This document shows positions 1-11,967 of a stretch of DNA of 64,000 nt, piece by piece; the first letter of the stretch is position 1; each line of letters begins with the position of its first letter. This DNA comes from Xylogone sp. PMI_703 (taxonomy: Eukaryota; Ascomycota; Leotiomycetes), in NCBI GenBank assembly GCA_021399445.1, contig JAJTUQ010000014.1:1-64000 (forward strand). Direction: 5' to 3'. The translations under genes were made by a program, and so were the position numbers. A model generated the notes under the pieces. It had not been told where the DNA came from. It saw nothing but the letters and a program-made list of their open reading frames with translations, and searched no databases.

Positions 1-276
1 AAGTTAGTACTAATAAATAAACAAACATATAACAAATAAGACTAGATAAGATCTCTTGGATCCAGGACCATAAAAATCTAGGCGGATCTAGTCATTAATA
101 CATATTATATAAATAGATAATTTTACAGTAGATAAAAACTTTGTACTCAACTCAATTGATTTACAGCATACTTGCATTTCATAAGTAAAGTTCTACAATC
201 TAAGTTCTACTTACTCCTTTGACCTCTTAAGTCTATTATTTGAGTAATAGCCAAATCCTAATATAAGAATGTTATA
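1..276 (+). repeat. LTR family B, 3' portion, cut by the window start
   Basis: This is the downstream part of a long terminal repeat in the orientation that begins TGTCACGACC and ends near AACGTTACA. It matches the reverse complement of 6,089-6,679 and of 47,932-48,582, including the conserved core around a CTCAACTCAATTGATTTA-like block. It ends at 276 in GTTATA, and reverse-strand reverse transcriptase sequence follows directly. The repeat therefore probably inserted into the pol region of the neighbouring element rather than belonging to it. Confidence 0.75.
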
Positions 277-3117
277 TTATTATTTAAATTTCTGTAATTT
301 TAATATAGTCTTTTCCAGGGGTTATCTGGTTTTGATATTTATATTAATAATATTTTTTATGAAAAGTTTGACTTTTTGTAAAAAATTTTCGTAGTCTGTT
401 TATTTGGTTATTTTCTCAGGATTTTATCTTTTATGAAATTAGTTTTGTAAATAAGTTTATATGAAAAAGTTATATTTTCTTATATAATAATTTTGTAGTC
501 TTATTTTTTGTGTAAAAGTAAAATAATATTCTTTGGTTATAGAATAAATAATTTATAATAATCTTAATACTTCTTAAGAAAAGTATTTAACTGACTTTAG
601 AGATTATTCTAAGTTATTTTAACAGTAAAAACATTTTATATTAATTTTTTTTTTAGTTTAATGTTATAATAACATTTAAATGTTAATTCTTTAGTTTTTT
701 AATTAATGTTCAGATTATAGAACTTTAACCAAGGTTGTTCTAGGATAATATTCTCTTTTCTTAGAACAAAGATTTCAAACTGAATATTTTCCTGATAATT
801 ACTGACTTTTATAGTCAAGGGTTTAGTTTTAGTAAATATTCTTTTTTTGTTAATAAAATTATTAATTATTTGTAAAAGTTAACTAAAGGTTTCTGTAGAT
901 GTTTTTAGTATTTTAACGGTTTTAGGCAATATAAGGTTGATCTGGTTTTTAGAGTTTATTATTATTTTAAGTTTTTCATTATTAAATTTAATATTTAGAC
1001 AAATAATATTTCTTTTTTTTATTATAAATATGTTTAATATAAACTTAGTATTACATTCTTCTTTTTGGGTTAATTATAATGAAGTTTGTTTTCTGGATTT
1101 GTTTATATTAAATAAATTGTTTATATATTTTTTAAGAAATATTTATTTATTGTTAAATTTATAATAATGGTTTATCTTGTAATTATAATGTTGTTTTTGA
1201 TATTCTGTATAAAAAGTTATTTTTATATATATATTTTTCTTAACTTAATATGTTTTTTCTTTATTTTTATAATATATAACTTATATAGAAAAGTCTTGTT
1301 TTAGTAATTATATATTTTCTCTTAAAAAGTAAAGTATTAGGTTATTATAGTATAAATTATTGATAATAATTTTTTCGAAATTAATTTATATTATTTTAAT
1401 TATTATTCTTAATTTCTATATTCTATATCAGAGAAATTTATCTTATTAAAGTAATATATTCTAAAAAATATTTTTTGACTAATTTTTAAGTTTTAATATA
1501 ACTTTTGTTAAAGTGAAAAGTTGTTTTAATTAATATTATTTTTTTACTTATTTATGGTTTGTTTGTTTAATAAGATTAGATTATAAAATCTTTGTGTTCT
1601 ATATAATTAAAAAGTTTAAAACCTTAGAAAACTTTTTTGAAAAAATTCTTTATTTGTTTCTGGTTAAATTCTGATTCTTGAAGTATTATAAATAAAGAAT
1701 ATATTAATAAAATTTTAATATATTCTTTTTTTTTGAAGATTTTTATTTAACTTAATAAAAACTATCCTAGAATTTTTTACAGATTATTAGTTTTTCCTTG
1801 ATTTGTTCTAGGAAAAAAGAATTAAATAAGTTAATTATGTCTTAATATTTTTTTAATGAAAAGTTATTAAAGTGAATAACTTCAAGAGTTTATTATTTTA
1901 TTTCTTTGGTTATAAATATTAATATGTTTAACTTATTTATGGTTAAAGAAAAGATTCCTGAAAATGTTTAATTTTTGGCTTTATAGTAAACTTTTTCAAT
2001 AAAATCTTTTGTTAGAAAAACTTATAAAATCTAGTTTACTGATTAGTTTTTAATGTTTTTAAGTAATTCGTTAAAGTTATTTTAACTTATTATTAAAATA
2101 TTTCTTGAGTCTTAAGACTTATAATCTTTTACTGAGAATATTATTAAAATTATTTTAATTTCTTAAGGTTTTTCTTTGTTTTTGTTATTATACTTTAATG
2201 TTTGATGTTTTATTTGTTTATATTTAAAGTAAAGTTTCTTTTTTTTGTGTTCTTTATATTACTCAAGAGTAAGGTTAAACTTTTGTTTTTCTTTTTCTTT
2301 AATATTAAACTTTTATTTTATTTTATTATTAATAATAATTTTTATATTAATTATCTTTTTTCTTTTGTAAAATCTTTTGTATTTTTTTTTGTTTAAGTAA
2401 ATTTGTTTTATGTTTTTCTTTAACTTTTGTTCAAAGTTTTGATTATTAAAATAATGATTTTATTAATTAAATTATTAAAAGTTTTTGGTTTTTCGTTTAT
2501 CCTGATGATATTATTTTTTATTTCTTTTTTAATTTATTATAATATAAGTTTATCTTAGCTTTTTTATTATATTAAACTATTATTTTTAGTTTCCAGAAAT
2601 TAATAATATAATTAATAACAATACTTTTTTATTTAAGTTTTTTCAGTTTATATTTTATATTAATTATTTTATTTATAGTCTTAAATATTGTTTTAAAAAA
2701 ATTTTAGAATTTTTTATATTACTAAAAATATTTATTATTATTTGTTAATATTTAGTCTTATTATTAATAATTAAATAATTCAGAAAATAAGGTTAAAACT
2801 AGTTAAAAATAATATTGTCCAAGTATAAAATAATTAAGATTTGGTTAACTTTAGTATTAAACTTTGTTTTATTGAAATGAAAATATATAATAACTTATAA
2901 TTTGTACTTAATGAACTTAAAACAGGTTTTATTAAATTAGTTAAGTAACTGAACTTTTAAGGTTTTATAATAATTATTTTTATTTTTATTCTTGTCATTC
3001 TTCTTGTTGTTTATCTTAGTATCTTCAGGCAATTCCTTAGGCTTAATGAAATCTGAAGATTCTCTGTGTTAACTCATTTTCATTTAATCTATAGAACTTT
3101 TGATATAATACTTAAAA
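277..3117 (-). mobile_element. Ty3/gypsy-type retrotransposon internal region, RIP-degraded (RT to gag side)
   Basis: This AT-rich sequence aligns by eye with 45,090-47,931 of element B and carries the same reverse-strand landmarks. It runs from the start of reverse transcriptase at about 300 (reverse reading contains PKNNP, from an ancestral PKKD-type motif) back through protease and gag to a primer-binding region that abuts the LTR at 3118. Stop codons interrupt every frame, mostly TAA or TAG where CAA, CAG or TGG would be expected, so nothing is coding. The integrase half lies outside the window or was lost. The small ORFs at 937-1,164 and 2,202-2,396 on the + strand are chance products of low GC. 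Confidence 0.75.
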
Positions 3118-3193
3118 TATAATATTTTTACGTTAAAATATAGTTATTACTCAAATAATAAGCTTAAGAGGTCAAAAAAGTAAATAAAACTTA

Positions 3194-3270
3194 GGTATAC
3201 TTAAATCCACTTAAGCATGTCCCTAAATCAACTTAACACAGACCACTTCAACGTGTGTATAACCGACATC
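3194..3270 (+). repeat. MULE left terminal inverted repeat
   Basis: It begins GGTATACTTAAATCC and ends CGACATC. It pairs with the reverse complement of 5945-6021 with about two transition differences. The right copy has one extra terminal G. Confidence 0.85.
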
Positions 3271-3519
3271 GGAGCATTATTCACACAACTTCGCCTTGTG
3301 ATCGTATACAAATTAGTATTACACAAAAAGACTCAGTTATATAACCCATGATCTTTATAATGATTTAAGCATAAATATATGTATTTCTTAATATAACAAT
3401 AGTAAAGTTATTTTAAGACTACTATATATTCTTGAGTCTTTTGAAACTCAACTTTAACCGAGATTATTATATACTCTTGGGTCTTTTGAGACTTAATTTC
3501 GGCATTATCTTCTTCGTCT

Positions 3520-5699
3520 TACCCCACCAAGTCCATCATTCTCTCGTCAGTTAATATAACTATATCTTTAATAGAATCTATATAATAAATTGATGAAATA
3601 CTACGTTGGTAAGCCCTTTCTCGCATAGTCTCCGGCTCGTATGAATCAATCCTAAGCTCTTTGATTCGCTGTAAGCCTACGTTATTAGTTATATGGCCAG
3701 ACCTGTGATTTCCCAAAGGAGAAGTTGTCCTTGAAGTTGAAAATTATAGAACTGGTAGAGCTGAACTAGAAAACAGTTCAAAAGCAGAGAATAACTGCCT
3801 AGTACCAGATATTATATTAATATCTGATCTCTAGCCTTTATTAAGAACTCTTTTAGACTTGCCTTTACTTTTCATAATCTGTGAGTTAAGAATAAGCTCT
3901 TGAATGTTCAAAGGCAAAAAAATACTTTTATCTAGCCTAATATAATACTAATAAACATATATATCCTCAAGGAGAATTATGCTATTATCTTTTTGCTTTC
4001 TTTATATTGTATAATAACATAATAATCCTAAAGTATGTTTAACTATATAATTATACTCTGGTAAAACAATAAATTAGTCTTTGGAAAACTTTGCTTGTTC
4101 AGTCATTATTTTCTTTAATGTATAGTCATATACATTGTCTTTAACAACAATTAAAAGAAGGGTATTTAAGTTATGTTTTTGACGAAGTTACTCTTGGGAT
4201 TTAGTTATATTGATGTTATTATACTAAACTTTCTAGAAGTATATAAAGTAATTAAATATGTCTTTCAAATTTCTGTTTCCTCGTTATAAATAGCCTTTTA
4301 AAACATTATAATAATTTTCGATGATTAATATAATAAATACTCCAAAATATAACTATTAATTAACCTAATATCGAACTAATTTCTCCTTCCATAAGACTAA
4401 CTAAGTATTTTCTGCATATTAAACTATACCATTAGGGAAAGAGTAAAACTATATAAAATTCGATGTATAAACTTCAAAAGTAAGAAAATCTAAAAAATTC
4501 CTCCAGGCTTGAAGGAACTCTCGGAATTAGGAGTACCTTTGTATGACTTCATTTTCCATAACCGGTGCTAAAAAGAACTTCTTAGTTCTGGCCAATATAT
4601 TTGTATTAATGTATTATCAGCAAAGGAAATAATTAGATTCCGGGAAGAATATATCAATATTATTCATTAAAACTAGTTCTTTATCAGTTATAATAGAAAC
4701 TGACTTTAGAATAAAATATTTTCGCATTAACTTTTATATTTATACTAAAGCCTAATTATAAGTATCTTCTTTCTTATCTGAAAAGAATATTAACTTAACT
4801 TGAATAATCTTATTTCCACCAGTTATAACATAAATATTAAATAGTAATATACAGAATTAATTAGTTTTATATATATAATCTATTAATATAACGTCAGGAT
4901 ATTATTGATATAAAGTAATTATATTTGGATAAACATAAAAGAAATGAATTAACTGTTTGTCAGAGTCAAGTAAATATGACGGATTAAAGTCCTTTTGCTG
5001 TAAATACTCCTTGATCTGTTAGTAAATAACTAAAACAGAATATAGTCATATATACAATAACTATTGAATTAGTGTCCAGCCATCTAATTCTTTATTTCTT
5101 GCACTTTGAATGATATTTGTAATATTATTTTTAGTTATCAAAACCTCTAAGTATTCCATATACAAAAAGCTCAGGATTTGAGCATTCCGAACTTTAGCTT
5201 TAGCCTTGGATAAGATTAAAGTATATAAATAAGGATTTAGTATATTATTTTTATGTACTGGATAGGCTACAACCGATGTAGAAGTATTATGGTTATGAAT
5301 AGCTTTAATAACCTGGACTTTTTAATTATCGTTTTCCTTTTTTGCTGCCACTTTCATCTTACAGCTATACTTTTTGGTAAAACTATTGTGTTGTTTAGAA
5401 GGATAAATATTAAGTCTTTTGTTTTTTGATTAGTATAAACCGCCTCGATCGTAAATATATATAACTTTATTTTGTTGTTTATCCTGAGTAATAAAAATAT
5501 AATCATTTTCATGCGTAAACGCCTGAATTACTGTGTATAACAATAGTAGATCAGAGTAATATGTCTTTAGTAGAGCAAGACCATATGGAGAAGTAATAGT
5601 TGCCATTGGATAAAAGGTTATGATTAGCAAAAAGTGATAAGAAATAGTGATGCCGGCTGAAAAGTATAATGATTCAAGGAAACACAAGAATAGATTCAA
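3520..5699 (-). pseudogene. MULE transposase (FAR1/MULE-domain type), RIP-broken
   Basis: Reading the reverse strand from about 5,700 gives an N-terminal FAR1-like DNA-binding region (open at 5,430-5,699, ending IYIYDRGGLY). A MULE catalytic domain with recognisable blocks follows: YPDVILIDYIYKTN near 4,865-4,910, then a VTGGNK-like block, SIITDKELVLMN, and FPESNYFLCR with the conserved Cys/Arg before a former Trp now read as stop. Catalytic acidic residues are visible in the first and third blocks. The frame is interrupted by several TAA/TAG codons where CAA, CAG or TGG would be expected, so the copy cannot make transposase. A residual ORF at 3,519-3,716 is the C-terminal region. The family is confident; the exact ends are not. 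Confidence 0.8.
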
Positions 5700-5944
5700 G
5701 ATCGTTGAATTCGTTATATATTCTGAGAGCTACAGTAAGTTTATATATATTACTATATAACGTGATTATATAACTATAACAATACCGGTAGTTATTGTTT
5801 ACTGCAAAGTTGAGTAATCTTTATTATATAAATACAGTATGGAATGGCGGTCATAAGTATTATGTACTTATAGGCCCGGCAGTCGGTTGATACTTAGGAT
5901 TATTAACAAAATGTATGAGAGGGGAGAGTTACGTCGGACATCTG

Positions 5945-6021
5945 ATGTCGGCTATACACACGTTGAAGTGGTCTGTGTTAAGTTGATTTAGGGACATGCC
6001 TAAGTGGATTTAAGTATACCC
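5945..6021 (-). repeat. MULE right terminal inverted repeat
   Basis: Reverse complement of 3194-3270. It is followed by the right copy of the 9-bp target duplication at 6022-6030. Confidence 0.85.
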
Positions 6022-6088
6022 TAAAACTTAGATTGTAGAACTTTATTATAAAATGCAAATATATTATAAATTAACTAAGTTAAATATA

Positions 6089-6679
6089 TATAACGTTCTT
6101 ACATTGGGGTTTTGGCTATTACTCAAATAATAGGCTTAGGAGGTCAAGGGAGCAAGTGAAACTTAGGTTGTAGAACTTTACTTTGAAATGTAAGTATACT
6201 GTAAATTAATTGAGTTGAACACAAAGCTCCTATCTACTGTAAGTTTTATCTACTTATATAGAGAGTGAATTTCCTTCGAGTCCTATTGATCCTATTACTC
6301 CTCCTGGGATCCATGGGATCTGCTTATCTAATCCAGGTACTCACTTATTTGTTAGTATAAGTTTTTTACATATACGAGCAAATCGCTAGCACATTAGAAA
6401 AGTAGTACTATTTCTCCGATAATACTACTGCCTAGCTAGTACAACCAAAGGGTTAGTACTATAATTTCGATAGTAATATTCTTTAACTTGTATAACCCTT
6501 TTTATAATACTAATGTTGGACTTGTACTATCCTTTCGCTAGTACTAGTAATGCAATAGTACTAACGATACCATAACCAGGTCCCTGATAACTGTCTTATC
6601 TTATACTTATTTAACTAAGGCGACGGCTATAGAGGCCATATAACCAAGTCACTTGTCACAATCCTACGGGGTCGTGACA
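6089..6679 (-). repeat. Solo LTR family B (591 bp) inserted in an older LTR
   Basis: This is a full-length LTR from TATAACGTTC to GTCGTGACA on the + strand (TGTCACGAC...GTTATA on its own strand). It is flanked by ATATA (6084-6088) and GTATA (6680-6684), a 5-bp target duplication in which one copy carries a G-to-A change. It retains clearly more G and C (GGATCC-rich stretch near 6,290-6,330) than the LTR it sits in, so it is the younger of the two. Confidence 0.8.
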
Positions 6680-7205
6680 GTATATTATTTTTATCTATAG
6701 TTAATTATATTCTTTATATAATAATTTATAAAGAGAATATTAGTCCTAGATTAGCTTGAGTCTAACTAATTAAGAGATTAATATAATCAGTATTAATCTT
6801 ACCGATCTTTCTAGGTTATAATGATTAATACTAATCTGTCTGATTGTTTTAGTTAATCTAAGTACTTACTTAATTATTAATATTAGCTTTTTGCTTGTAT
6901 AAACAAATAATTAATACAAGTAAAAAAGTAATATTATTTCTCCGATAATACTATTATTTAGTTAATATAACTAAAAGATTAATATTATAATTTTGATAAT
7001 ATTATCCAATAATTTGTATAATTCTTTTTATAGTATTAATGTTGAACTTGTATTATTTTTTCGTTAATATTAATAATATGATAATACTAATAATATTATA
7101 ACTAAGTCCTTGATAATTGTTTTAATTTATACTTATTTAACTAAGACAATAGCTATAAAGGCTTTATACTCAGGTCGTTTGTTATAACTCTGTGAGGTTG
7201 TAACA

Positions 7206-7724
7206 AATTCTTATATAAAAAATATAATTAATTATAAATAAAAGTTTTATACTTAACTTAATTAATTTATAATAAATTTATATTTTAAAATAAAGTTTTA
7301 TAATCTAAATTTTATTTACTCTTTTAATTTCTTAAGTTTATTATTTAAATAATAATTAAACTTTAATATAAGAATATTATAGTCCTATAGAGTTATAACA
7401 AACAACTAGGTTTTATAAACTTCGTGATTATTATCTTAGTTAAATAAGTATAAAATAAGATAATTATTAAAGACTTAGTTATAATATTATTAATATTAGC
7501 GAAAAGATAGTATAAGTTCAACATTAATATTATAGTAAAGATTATACAAACTATAAAATAATATTATCAGAAAAATAATATTACTTTTCTTCTTGTACTA
7601 GTTATTTACTTATATGTACAAAAAGCTAATACTAGTAATTAAGTGAGTACCTGGATTAACTAAGGCGATCAGCCGGATCAGTGCTGATCGTCATAATCCG
7701 GGAGATCAGTGAGACCTAGGCAGT
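7206..7724 (+). repeat. LTR family B fragments, opposite orientation, abutting each other
   Basis: 7,206-7,381 matches the 3' half of the LTR in forward orientation. From about 7,378 the 5' start of a second forward LTR follows (GTCCTATAGAGTTATAACA corresponds to GACCCTACAGG-type starts). It runs through the AGCGAAAAGATAGTATAAGTTCAACATT-equivalent core to about 7,665 and a GATC-rich tail to about 7,724. The MFS fragment begins immediately after. The exact right border is uncertain. Confidence 0.6.
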
Positions 7725-8498
7725 TTCGTAGCTCGAGCCTCATCGGTCGAGATCTCGTTATTTATTCCTTTGTATATCAATGCATATTTTATTCGGAACG
7801 GCTTCTGTGAGGGCTCCCCAAACGATCCCTCGCTTGACCTCAAGAAGGAATGTAGAGCAGCGTATGTCCTTGCCGCTAAGCTAACAGGCATCTCGCAATT
7901 AACTGCTCTACTTTGCGCTCCCATTTATGGGTATCTATGTGACCGGTATCATCGATTCAATATGCCGCTTCTCGCCTCAAGCATATTTGGTATCATTGGA
8001 TATGTTACTTTCGCCCGATTAAGAAGTCCCGAGTTGCAAAATATAGACGGCAGAGGAGGGAGCTCAGTCGTATTTCTCATTGTTGCCTTTATCGGCATCA
8101 GTCAGATTGGTGCAATCGTGTGCAGTCTTGGTCTGCTTGGACGAGGAGTGCTTGACAATGAAAAGAGCTACAACTTTTCTTCTCAATTTCAAGTTGGTCA
8201 AGCTACCCACGGAATAGTCGCCTCAGACTATACTGAGACGGCGCCTCTTACGAGCGCGCCGATGACCACTGCAGAAACTGCCTCGAGAAATCACCTCAAA
8301 GGCTTTATTGCGGGAGTGTATTCTTTATCTGGAGGAGCAGCAGTCCTCTTACTCACCAAGCTGGGCGGTTATCTTTTTGACAAACTTTCTACTGTTGCTC
8401 CCTTCTATATGATGGCTATTTTCAACGCTGTTTTATTGGTGAGTGGGATTGGAGCTGGACTCTTCAGGGAGATTTGCACGTATCAGCAAATATCTTGA
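7713..8498 (+). pseudogene. C-terminal half of an MFS transporter, 5' end lost
   Basis: The reading frame is open from 7,713 to a TGA at 8,496-8,498 but has no ATG upstream; a stop lies at 7,710-7,712. The protein begins inside a membrane segment (ISLFIPLYINAYFIRN) and carries the Major Facilitator C-terminal half. There is a cytoplasmic RYHRFN-type loop after a GYLCDRY motif (the DRYxR signature of MFS), several hydrophobic segments (LLASSIFGIIGYVTFA, VVFLIVAFIGISQIGAIV, GFIAGVYSLSGGAAVLLL, MMAIFNAVLLVSGIGAGL) and a hydrophilic loop of about 50 residues. It resembles a conserved fungal MFS family of unknown substrate (YCR023C-like; from memory). The N-terminal half and promoter were replaced by LTR sequence, so it is probably not expressed as a working transporter. 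Codon use is normal and no RIP stops occur. Confidence 0.75.
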
Positions 8499-8519
8499 AT
8501 CATTTACAAAGTCGAATTC

Positions 8520-9880
8520 AAGTAAATTCCGGTACCTATCATCGCCATCAGCCTAACAAACCTTTGCGTCAAGTCGGCTGTATGGTATATCCTGTTGAAG
8601 GTAGCACTAACGTATGACACCATCTAGAGAGTTCATCATCTTCTAGATCTGACTCATGGTTTTGAACATACTTGTCAATAGCTGGCCTTAAATCTAAAGC
8701 CACAACTAGTATTTCGTACAAGCTGTTCCACCTCGTACGATTGTCAAGTGGAACCCGTCTTCCTGCAAGAGCTACAAACTCGGCGATTCAGGCAATCGAA
8801 CCACGAATATGGACGACGATATTATGCATTTTGCCAAGTGGTCCCATAAGCCGGAATTTAGCTTTTCTCATTTCCTCGTCACCCTTTTCTCCTTTTCTAT
8901 CTTTATCGTCGTACGACTTAAGCTTTTCTAGGTCTATAATATTTGTAAATAAGACGGTTTTACGGCAAGATTGATAATGTGGCCAATAAAACTAATCTGC
9001 TAATGCTGTGCATCTCACTCCACGTCCTCCTTATTAAACATATGGGCTGGAACATATATAACTTTTTATTATTTAATAAGTGTATTGTTTAAACTGGCAT
9101 TATCAGTAACGATTGCTCTAAGTTTTCGTACGATGCCATAATCTTTGAGGACCAGAAGAAGAATATCAAATTGGTTCTCCCCGCTATGGCCTGCTACTGT
9201 ACGAAGGGCAAGAAGAGCTTTTTGTCTCTTGAGGAGGCGCCGAGGTGTGTAGTATAGTGTACACAAATTGTTAAAAGAAGGTGTTCATTTGGAGAGGTCC
9301 AAATATCTAGCGAGAGATGAATGTGAGATTGTTGATCGCAGATCTCGCTGTACAACATCCTTCTACTTTTCTTGTAATTGTAGAGTATGTTGTACTAATG
9401 ATGCCCTTGCATTCTGGGTTTAATTCTTGACATACGGTGTGAAACTCAGGGCATTCAACACACGAAAAGGGGAGATTTTGTACGATGATTAATGAAATCA
9501 AGGCTTCATCAATCATTAGTTGATTAAGTTGTGACTGAAGGATTTCAGAATAAAATTCTTCTGCTTGACCAGCTGCCTTTGCTTGTAGGTAAAGTTACTT
9601 TAGTTGTTGTACGATAGCTGCTTGAATCTTCTCAATACACTTTTCAATAATGATTTCATGTGCTGTACAAAAGTATTTCTTTATGTTTATAAAAAGATTA
9701 AAACCATATGGTTTCTTTTCAGGGTCGACACAATGAGAGTAATATAAGATATCAGAGTTCTTTTCATTTTCTACGATTAGTACGACAGTATTCTTAGACC
9801 AGACTCCTCTATTTGGTACATCAACTTTGACTGGACTTTTGAGTGAAAGATCGTACGAAGGAAGACAAATCAGCTTCAGA
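8520..9880 (-). pseudogene. hAT-family transposase relic
   Basis: Three reverse-strand segments follow the order of a fungal hAT transposase. 9,870-9,520 gives an N-terminal part with DPEKKPYGFN and a helical region up to MIDEALISLIIVQNLPF. 9,516-9,307 continues with the FSCVECPEFHTVCQ block and a degraded following part. 9,266-9,069 contains RTVAGHSGENQFDIL and the catalytic-region block AIVTDNASLNNTL. 8,974-8,520 holds the RKAKFRLMGPLGKMHNIVVH block and the conserved DNRTRWNSLYEILV motif, with a stop between. Stops and frame changes separate the parts. It begins about 20 bp after the MFS stop codon, so the MFS gene was probably trimmed or flanked by this element. TIRs and an 8-bp duplication were not found. 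Confidence 0.75.
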
Positions 9881-10088
9881 AGTTATATTTGTATAATAAA
9901 TATTAGATAAAGTCATCATATGAAAAGCAAAATATGAAGGTGGAATTAAAGAGCAGTAAAAGAAATCGATTTCATCCCATATACGGTCACGTGCTGATAA
10001 AGAATCGATTCTGCCGATTCCTTAACAATACCGCCTAGATCGATCTAGAATCGATCTAAAATAAATACCTCAGGTATCAAAATCAACC

Positions 10089-10259
10089 TGTCTTCGATTG
10101 GTCTCCCGTGCGTGGGATGACGCTGCGCAACAAGCACTTTTCGAGACCGTCTTTCTACGCATCAACCTCCAAAGTTTTGAGAGATTTCAGGATATTGCGC
10201 AACACGAAAACCTTCGCATGCACGTGAGGACTATTGACTATGACGGAAGGACAAGATAG
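10089..10259 (+). pseudogene. F-box-type protein relic (56 codons)
   Basis: A short open segment starting CLRLVSRAWDDAAQQALFET and ending at TAG (10,257-10,259) has the sequence style of fungal F-box/LRR proteins, where 'LRLVSRAW...A...LF' follows the F-box core. There is no start codon and no F-box Leu-Pro core upstream. The rest of the gene is absent, so this is a fragment. Identification is by pattern memory only; no domain is complete. Confidence 0.4.
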
Positions 10260-11258
10260 GTAGTTTGCAAATACTAGGGAGAATTCTAGACCGTGATTTT
10301 TATTGACTCTTGACGAGACATCTCAAAAATGTGAGCTGGCACCATACAAGACCAAGATGTAGGCAAATTATTTAAGTCTACCACTCATATACTGCTCTGA
10401 ATAATAAGAATATGCACAAGTTCTCGAAGGCGAACTCTAGGATTCGAGGAATGATGGTCACGGAAACGTTAGGGACAGGAGTACGGTAAATCTCTTCGAC
10501 GCTAAACGAACTGTTTAGTACAGGTTTCTTTTGGACTAGCTTTTATGCGTTTTATCCAAAGGTTTAGTCGTGCGGCTAAAATGTCTGGCATGAAAGGAGA
10601 GCACAGGCCCAAAAACCTTGACTCGGCGCTCAGACAATTTGTTCAATGGCCGCATGTGCTTTACATATTAGGTTTAGTTCACTATGAGTAACCATATTAG
10701 GAATAGTCACCGGCCATCACAGCCTGGGTGCCTGAGATAATTGTCTAGCGTTACAACACCACTTGACCTCAATAATATCATTATTGCAAATAGTTACTAA
10801 TAACAATTGAAGTTGAAGAATATTTGCACGCATAAAGTTTATACAATAAGAGTTGGATTTTTTATCGGCATAGCTTTTAATCCTAACGAGAAATATATTG
10901 GATTTTCAACGCAGAAGTCTTGACCATATCTCTCGGGCAGGCCCAGGTGTTCATCACAAGCCCGTGATAGATACATGACAACGACTTACTATCCTGTCAA
11001 AAAAGCCGTCATATTAAAACTCAGACCTACAGCTTAAGAAATATAACTTGAAGAATTGGGAGAGATTTCACCTCACTTTCGGAAAGCTTTTTTTCTTTCT
11101 TTCTTGATCTTCGTTTATAGAATGCTTACTTTTGATCCTTGCTAACAGCTTATCTCTACAGTCCTTAAAATTCTACTGGAGACTCTATCAAGCGCAATAC
11201 AAACGACACTATAAACACAGGTACTCAACTACCCCAGCCGTCTTTCACTCTCCGTATC
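10260..11258. other. Intergenic DNA upstream of the SET gene
   Basis: No coding sequence is supported here. Pyrimidine-rich sequence (CTTTTTTTCTTTCTTTCTTG near 11,090-11,107) and a following AT-poor leader resemble a fungal promoter and 5' UTR for the gene starting at 11,259. Confidence 0.4.
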
Positions 11259-11967
11259 ATGGGCGCTCCCACCAGAGAACAACCAGAGAACCTCGACATC
11301 CACGTCACAATCGATGAGCTAAAGGTTTTGTACTTCGGTGCCTCAGTCCCTCGAACACCCAGAGCTTCCGTAGCATCCGAGGACCCAGGATCATTTCGAC
11401 ATCCCGACATGTTTGGCGGACTCATCGAGATCCGCCACACTGAAAACAAAGGCCTCGGCATCTTCGCGCTCTGTGACATCGAACCTGGAACCGCGCTTCT
11501 CTATGAAGCGCCACTTATCACATTGATCGATACTGGTGCGCGGGCCGACCCTCTCGATATTGCCGTTAACTCTCTATCCTCCGAAAAACGAAAGTCATTT
11601 CTCTCCCTGCACCATTTCTCCCGCAACTTCAACGAGTCACGCAACCGCAGCATCGTCTACAGCAATGGTTACTCCATCAAGTCTGATCTTGCAACAGGAG
11701 TCTTTGAGGTCGCATCGAGGATCAACCATTCCTGTGTTCCGAATTCGCAGTATGTCTGGAAGGAGAGACTTGGAAGGTAAGTTCTCAGTGTTGCTCTGAT
11801 ATCCATTCTCTCTGTTCGTCAAACCTGACTATGTACATAGAATGGTATTCTGGAATCACTTCAAGTTGCTACAAGGTGAGGAAGTGACTGTTGATTATGG
11901 ACATAGGAAGAGCATCCTGAAGAAGATATATGGGTTTGACTGCATCTGTGGGGGATGTCGTGAGTAG
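11259..11967 (+). CDS. SET-domain protein, two exons, probably C-terminally shortened
   Basis: Exons are 11,259-11,776 and 11,841-11,967. The 64-nt intron starts GTAAGT and ends ACATAG with a CTGACTAT branch-like site, and the AG|A junction restores the frame at an Arg. The product is about 214 residues. It has a SET core opening with IEIRHTENKGLGIFA (cofactor-side GxG-like motif), the signature RINHSCVPNSQY, GEEVTVDYGH with the catalytic Tyr, and a post-SET CICGGC cysteine cluster, the order of SET5/SMYD-like fungal proteins. Such proteins are predicted lysine methyltransferases; histone or other target is unknown here. The frame stops at TAG (11,965-11,967) right after the post-SET. The +1 frame continues with a charged helical tail (SAVIEKIPSMEELIEEYLE) to about 12,083, so a frameshift may have removed some 40 residues. 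The ATG follows an upstream pyrimidine-rich leader. Confidence 0.8.

Larger units (their letters stand above)
3194..6021 (-). mobile_element. Mutator-like DNA transposon (MULE), 2.83 kb, nested in an LTR
   Basis: The element has terminal inverted repeats of about 77 bp (3194-3270 and 5945-6021) that differ at very few positions. It is flanked by a perfect 9-bp target duplication, TAAAACTTA (3185-3193 and 6022-6030), the usual size for MULEs. The interior encodes a reverse-strand MULE-type transposase broken by stops. The interior is less AT-rich than the surrounding retroelements, so it probably arrived later than the LTR it sits in. Fungal relatives are Hop-like MULEs; that placement is from memory of the family. 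Confidence 0.85.
3118..7205 (-). repeat. 5' LTR (family B) of the reverse-strand gypsy copy, interrupted twice
   Basis: The LTR starts at 3118 (TATAATATTT, a RIP form of TGTAACGTTC). It is broken at 3,193 by a MULE, resumes at 6,022, is broken again at 6,088 by a solo LTR of the same family, resumes at 6,680 and ends at 7205 with TTGTAACA. With the inserts removed it is a normal LTR of about 0.6 kb, collinear with 40,690-41,289. The sequence across each junction reads through correctly once the insert and one target duplication are taken out. Confidence 0.75.
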
